Shown here piece after piece: positions 8,447 through 11,894 of a DNA stretch of 11,894 nt (within the stretch, counting starts at the first letter, position 1; each line of letters opens with the position of its first letter). The position numbers and the translations under genes were made by a program. The DNA comes from Dunaliella salina (Eukaryota; Chlorophyta; Chlorophyceae; Chlamydomonadales; Dunaliellaceae): assembly GCA_002284615.2 (NCBI GenBank), contig MU069566.1:272681-284574 (forward strand), written 5' to 3'. The notes beneath the pieces are model-generated. The model did not search any database. It was given only the letters and a program-made list of their open reading frames with translations, and was not told the origin of the DNA.

Positions 8447-8452
8447 CGCGCG

Positions 8453-8533
<81 letters not shown>

Positions 8534-8565
8534 ACACACATGCATGCATGCATGCATGCATGCAC
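8447..8565. repeat. Compound (CG)7(CA)40(TGCA)6 microsatellite
   Basis: A CG run at 8447-8460 leads into CA repeats at 8461-8540, interrupted once by CATA near 8527-8530. TGCA repeats follow at 8541-8565. It starts about 80 bases after the splice donor, so it is probably intronic. All three parts alternate purine and pyrimidine and could form Z-DNA. The His-Thr and Val-Cys reading frames over it are artefacts. Confidence 0.95.
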
Positions 8566-8606
8566 ATATGAACAGATGATGCTTGTGGACACAGAAGTGT
8601 GTCCAG

Positions 8607-8825
8607 GTCCAAGGCGATCTCGTGCGTGCTCTATGTACCATGGTGCTCAGCGCGTCTGTGGTCCTGTATGAGCAGCATGTTCCTGTGCTCCATGTTCCTT
8701 CTGCTCAAATAAGTAATGCTTCGTCCTGTACTCCCCCAAAATTTCAAGCTTCCTCCTTGAAATCCCCTGAAAATTGTCCTGGGAAGGAGGAGCAGCCTGG
8801 ACCACTGAGGCTGCACCTTGTGTAG
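8607..8825 (+). CDS. Candidate second exon, option 1 (intron 8366-8606)
   Basis: CCAG at 8603-8606 is followed in phase 0 by 72 codons starting VQGDLVRALCTMVLSASVVL and ending in TAG at 8823-8825. The implied 241-nt intron has an ordinary size and would hold the (CA)n tract. Against it, the sequence before the AG is purine-rich with no polypyrimidine run, and no TGTAA follows the stop closely. The peptide has a hydrophobic start and a Ser/Pro-rich end, and no family is recognised. This exon excludes options 2 and 3 unless splicing is alternative. Confidence 0.27.
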   Translation, partial: VQGDLVRALCTMVLSASVVLYEQHVPVLHVPSAQISNASSCTPPKFQASSLKSPENCPGKEEQPGPLRLHLV

Positions 8826-8960
8826 GGTTATGGTTTTGAAGGGATCTGACAAAGTGGCATGGTGGGCTAAACGGGTAATTCTATCGCGCCTCTATGGTCC
8901 TCAATGTGGGTGTGGGCTCAAAAACGGTATCCTGCCCCTTCGGGCCTTTTTGGAAACTCT

Positions 8961-8992
8961 GACCCTCTCTTCTCACCCCCTTATCCACACAG
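8961..8992 (+). other. Acceptor-like site without an open exon behind it
   Basis: A CTGAC branch-like motif (about 8959-8963), a pyrimidine-rich run and CACAG ending at 8992 look like a real 3' splice site. All three frames after it hit stops within about 11 codons, so it is probably a decoy or belongs to untranslated RNA. Confidence 0.25.
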
Positions 8993-9160
8993 CGTGGACA
9001 CTGAATGGAAATGAATGTTGATGCATGGTATTGATATGACGAGAAGCACGTGGCATTGAAATGATTGGAGTGGCGTTAAGATCGCTGTGCCATGCTCTCC
9101 CTGCAGCCTGTGACCCTCGCCTGGCCAGTGCAGACAATGCTTTATTTTCTCTTTTTCCAG

Positions 9161-9241
9161 AAAGAATGCCGCGTTCTTACAGTGGATTGCTCCTTATCAA
9201 GACACGCTTATGCTGCTAAGCCACGCGTTGGCAATTACTGA
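9161..9241 (+). CDS. Candidate terminal exon, option 2 (intron 8366-9160)
   Basis: TTTATTTTCTCTTTTTCCAG at 9141-9160 is the best acceptor by sequence in the window. Phase 0 after it gives 26 codons beginning KECRVLTVDCSLSRHAYAAK, then TGA at 9239-9241. A TGTAA motif stands at 9296. This would end the Ser-rich protein with a short basic, Cys-containing tail. Codon third positions are less GC-rich than in the first exon, which counts against it. Supported by splice signal, phase, stop and polyadenylation motif together, but not by recognisable protein sequence. Confidence 0.33.
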   Translation, partial: KECRVLTVDCSLSRHAYAAKPRVGNY

Positions 9242-9295
9242 CATTGTAGGCATGTGCTTTAATCAGCACTTGCATCAAGTGCGGCCTGTGGCCCT

Positions 9296-9300
9296 TGTAA
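9296..9300 (+). terminator. TGTAA polyadenylation-type motif
   Basis: TGTAA is the usual polyadenylation signal of chlorophycean algae. Here it lies 55 bases after the TGA of option 2. A 9-bp perfect inverted repeat (TGTGATCCA at 9301-9309, TGGATCACA at 9335-9343) follows at once. A five-base motif is weak alone, and only its position makes it notable. Confidence 0.35.
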
Positions 9301-9339
9301 TGTGATCCACACATGTTACCTGTGCTCTTGGCCTTGGAT

Positions 9340-11340
9340 CACACATGGCATGGGCATGGCCTGCCCCACACTGTGCATATGCTCACACCCATGCCCATAC
9401 ACTTGCCCATGCTCAGGGATGCTTACTCCCTTGTCTGTCCATGCCTCTGCCCACACCTACCCATGCCATTAGCCCAGCAGTCATGTGTTTTGACTGAGTG
9501 GCTTCTTGTCTGTAAACCTGTAAAACTGTCCACGCCTCTGCCCACACCTACCCATGCCACACCTCACACCACATACCTACTCATGCCTCTGCCCACGCCC
9601 CCTCAATGCCTGCCCATGCACGTGCCCATGCATCTGCTAATGTATGCCCATGCATGCCCATGACTGCCCATGCACCTGCCAAGGCTATGCCCGTACCCAC
9701 CCATGCACCTGCCCATGCCAGCAATGCTTCTACCATTGCCTGTTCATGGCTCTGCCCACGCACCTGCCTATGCATCTATCTATGCCTGCTCATGCGTCTG
9801 CCAAGGCCATGCCCATACCCGCCCATGCACCTGCCCATGCCAGCAATGCTTCTACCATTGCCTGTTCATACCTCTGCCCATACAAATGCCCATGCTTTCC
9901 CATTGCCTCTGTTCACGCACCTGCCTATGCACCTATTTTCTGCCTGCTCATGAACCTGCTGGCGCCATTCCCATACCTATCCATGCACCTGCCCATGCCA
10001 GCAATGCTTCTACCATTGCCTGTTCATACCTCTGCCAATGCCAATGCCCATGCTTTCCCATTGCCTCTGTTCACGCACCTGCCTATGCATCTATCTTCTG
10101 CCTGCTCATGCACCTGCCAATGCCATTCCCATGCCTATCCATGCACCAGCAAGCCCATGGCCAGCAATGCTTCTACTTTGCATGTTCATGACGATGCCCA
10201 CGTCCCCGCCCAAGCTCTCCCATTGCCTCTGCCAATGACCATCCGCATAGCACTTGTATGAACATCAAGGTTAAAAGAGCCATCTTGTGCCACAACATCA
10301 ATGTTACTGGATACGCTCGCATTCATGTCTGCCCACAGTGGTTTGATAGTCTAGAGCCACTTGGTTACTCATAGTACAAGAAGACGATTCACCAACCCAT
10401 GACTGCCCATGCATCTGCCAAGGCAGGCCTATCCAGGCAGGCAGGCCCATGCCTATCCATGCACCTGCTCTTGCTCAGCGATGGCTCCACCCTTTCCCGT
10501 TTATGCCTCTACCCACACCTACTCATACCCCCTCCAATCCTCCCCATGTACTTGCCCATGCACCTGCCAAGGCCATGCCCATGCCAACCCATGCTTGGCA
10601 ACGCTTCAACCCTTACCTGTTCATGACTCTGCCCACGCAAATGCCCGTGTTTTGCCCTGAGCTCATGCACCTGCCCATGCCTGCCCATGCATCTGCTGAT
10701 GCCTGCCTATGCCTGCAGAACATGCCATGCCTATAATTGCCTGTGCATCAGCCACGCCCATCTGCCCATGCACTTGCCCATGCACTTGCCAAGGCCATGC
10801 CAACCCATGCTTGGCAACACTCTGACCCTTGCCTGTTCATGACTCTGCCCATGCAAATGCCCGTGTTTTGCCTGTGCTCATGCACCTGCCCATGCCTGCC
10901 CATGACTGCCCATGCATCTGCCAAGGCAATGCCTATACCCACCCATGCACTGTCCATACTTGACAATGCTTCTACCCTTGTCTGTTCATGATTCTGCCCA
11001 CGCAAATGCCCGTGTTTTGCCTCTGCTCATGCACCTGCCCATGACTGCCCATGCATCTGCTTATGCCTGCCTATGCCTGCAAAACATGCCATGCCTATTA
11101 TTGCCTGTGCATCAGCTGCGCCCATCTGCCCATGCCTACCCATGCATTGGGGCAAGCCCGTGCTTGGAGATGCTTCTACCCTTGCCTGTTCATGACTCTG
11201 CCCACGTAGTTTTGGCAGTTTTAGCAGATGCCCATGCTCATGCCCATGCCCATGCCTCCCCATCCGCTCATGCATTTGCCCATGCACCCGTCTATGCTTG
11301 TCCATGCCTTGCTCATGACAGCCATCGGCGTTCCTTTTCA
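9340..11340. repeat. Degenerate CCCATG-rich satellite with higher-order units
   Basis: About 2 kb is built of short variants of GCCCATGCACCTGCC. Landmarks like GCAATGCTTCTACC or diverged forms, followed by TTGCCTGTTCATG, recur near 9721, 9843, 10001, 10164, 10598, 10814, 10963 and 11168. The segment 9843-10000 is closely repeated at 10001-10163. GCCCACGCAAATGCCCGTGT at 10631 returns at 10996 with over 100 following bases. A less repetitive stretch at about 10262-10395 interrupts it. Plus-strand frames stay open for up to 205 codons because the motif lacks stops; I do not call them genes. If option 3 is right, the whole array is intronic. Confidence 0.9.
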
Positions 11341-11570
11341 CTCACCAGTGTCCACGTTTGATGGTTCGCAGCCCATTCGGGCATCAGCAGTGTATTAGGC
11401 ATTAGGTGCGACAAATTCAATGTGAATTGTGATTTGTCAATTGCATATAACTTAAGGATGAGTGTATTCTGTTTAGTTAATTATGTAACTTTGCATTGAG
11501 GGAGTGCAAAAGTTGGTGTATTATGTTCAGTCAATTGCCAGCAACCAGGTTCGTGCACATGAGGACGAGC
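11341..11570. other. AT-rich unique spacer
   Basis: Nothing coding is visible. GACAAAT at 11410 and ATTTGTC ending at 11438 form a 7-bp inverted repeat around AATTCA/TGAATT. This is the only long non-repetitive AT-rich stretch in the last 2.5 kb. Confidence 0.4.
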
Positions 11571-11691
11571 CTGCCCATACTTCTGCCCATGCACCTGCCC
11601 ATGCCTGCCTCTATCTTTGCTGCCTGATCATGATCCAACCTACCTGTCCATGCCATGCCCATACCTCTGCTCATTCATTGTTACCCCACAG

Positions 11692-11733
11692 GTGCGCTTG
11701 GATGTGCTGTGCACCATGCAGTGCAGCAAATGC
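11692..11733 (+). CDS. Candidate exon head, option 3, copy 1
   Basis: Behind the CCCCACAG acceptor, phase 0 gives VRLDVLCTMQCSKC, which would fit directly after ...SVFNVP of the first exon. Twelve of fourteen codons end in G or C, the most coding-like codon use in the last 3 kb. Cys-x3-Cys-x2-Cys spacing hints at a metal-binding start, but that is speculation. The end at 11733 is set by where copy 2 of the repeat begins, not by a donor. The true exon may continue only after the last copy, beyond this window. Confidence 0.3.
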
Positions 11734-11804
11734 CTGATCATGATCCAACCAATCTACCTGTCCATGCCATGCCCATACCTCTGCTCATTCATGTTGCCAC
11801 ACAG

Positions 11805-11846
11805 GTGCGCTTGGATGTGCTGCGCACCATGCAGTGCAGCAAATGC
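11805..11846 (+). CDS. Candidate exon head, option 3, copy 2
   Basis: Same 14 codons as the copy at 11692, with Cys7 changed to Arg (TGC to CGC): VRLDVLRTMQCSKC. It is preceded by GCCACACAG. Because the repeat unit is 113 bases (not a multiple of three), reading through from copy 1 would arrive here out of frame, so at most one copy can be used per transcript. The window ends within the next copy. Confidence 0.28.
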
Positions 11847-11894
11847 CTGATCATGATCCAACCAATCTACCTGTCCATGCCATGCCCATAGCTC

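Larger units (their letters stand above)
11621..11894. repeat. 110-113-bp tandem duplication carrying a splice-acceptor-like site
   Basis: TGCCTGATCATGATCC starts copies at 11621, 11731 and 11844 (spacings 110 and 113); the last is cut by the window end. Each complete copy holds a pyrimidine-rich run, ACAG, and 42 bases starting GTGCGCTTGGATGTGCTG. The two acceptor-like AGs are at 11690-11691 and 11803-11804. Differences between copies are few (an added AATC, and small changes before the ACAG and at TGTGC/GCGC). Confidence 0.9.

Noticed and set aside
7978..8592. 204-codon minus-strand frame with a poly-Leu and a poly-Val-Cys end
   Set aside because: It is antisense to the serine exon and the (CA)n tract. 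The Leu run is the complement of AGC repeats, and no splice or start signals support it.
8853..8935. tRNA-like stretch (GGGCTAAACGGGTAATTC and beyond)
   Set aside because: No T-arm GGTTCGAATCC-type sequence and no matching acceptor stem could be found.
9644..10261. 205-codon plus-strand open frame rich in Met, Pro, His, Ala and Cys
   Set aside because: It is a direct translation of the CCCATG-type satellite, which contains no stop codons. Overlapping frames are open for similar lengths and show equally repetitive peptides.

Overview
The window looks like nuclear DNA of a eukaryote, most likely a chlorophyte green alga of the Chlamydomonadales type (Dunaliella-like is a guess). The signs are GTGAGT/GTGAGG-type splice donors, pyrimidine-rich AG acceptors, CTAAC/CTGAC branch-point-like motifs, a TGTAA motif of the kind chlorophycean algae use for polyadenylation, a serine tract encoded by AGC repeats, long (GT)n/(CA)n tracts and very dense minisatellites. 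Nothing looks bacterial: there are no Shine-Dalgarno-led gene series, operons, CRISPR arrays or insertion sequences. I recognised no tRNA or rRNA gene.

Layout. Positions 1-2115 are almost entirely tandem or direct repeats: a 40-bp direct repeat, a ~108-bp array, a ~30-bp array, a ~115-bp array holding a one-base assembly gap, and a six-copy ~85-bp array. A 254-bp compound (GT)n tract follows at 2291-2544. Positions 2545-4050 hold interspersed and tandem repeat families plus one strong 26-bp-arm hairpin (3583-3639). At 4095-4383 two open segments flank a possible 58-nt intron. Another ~120-bp array (4479-4921) and a ~112-bp array (5474-6016) follow. A short minus-strand exon candidate lies at 6904-7052.

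The best-supported gene is on the plus strand. A 249-codon exon (7619-8365) has a Ser/Thr-rich middle and a non-repetitive tail, and ends in frame (phase 0) at a GTGAGT donor. Its continuation is not settled. Three downstream acceptors keep the frame: 8607 (short intron holding a (CA)n tract), 9161 (best acceptor by sequence, short terminal exon, TGTAA 55 bases later) and 11692/11805 (coding-like codons, but needs a ~3.3-kb intron filled by repeats). I do not recognise the protein family.

Positions 9340-11340 are a degenerate CCCATG-rich satellite with higher-order repeats. The window ends in a 110-113-bp tandem duplication that carries a splice-acceptor-like site and the first 14 codons of a possible exon.

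Gene models are inferred from reading frames, codon composition judged by eye and splice motifs only. No homology search was possible.
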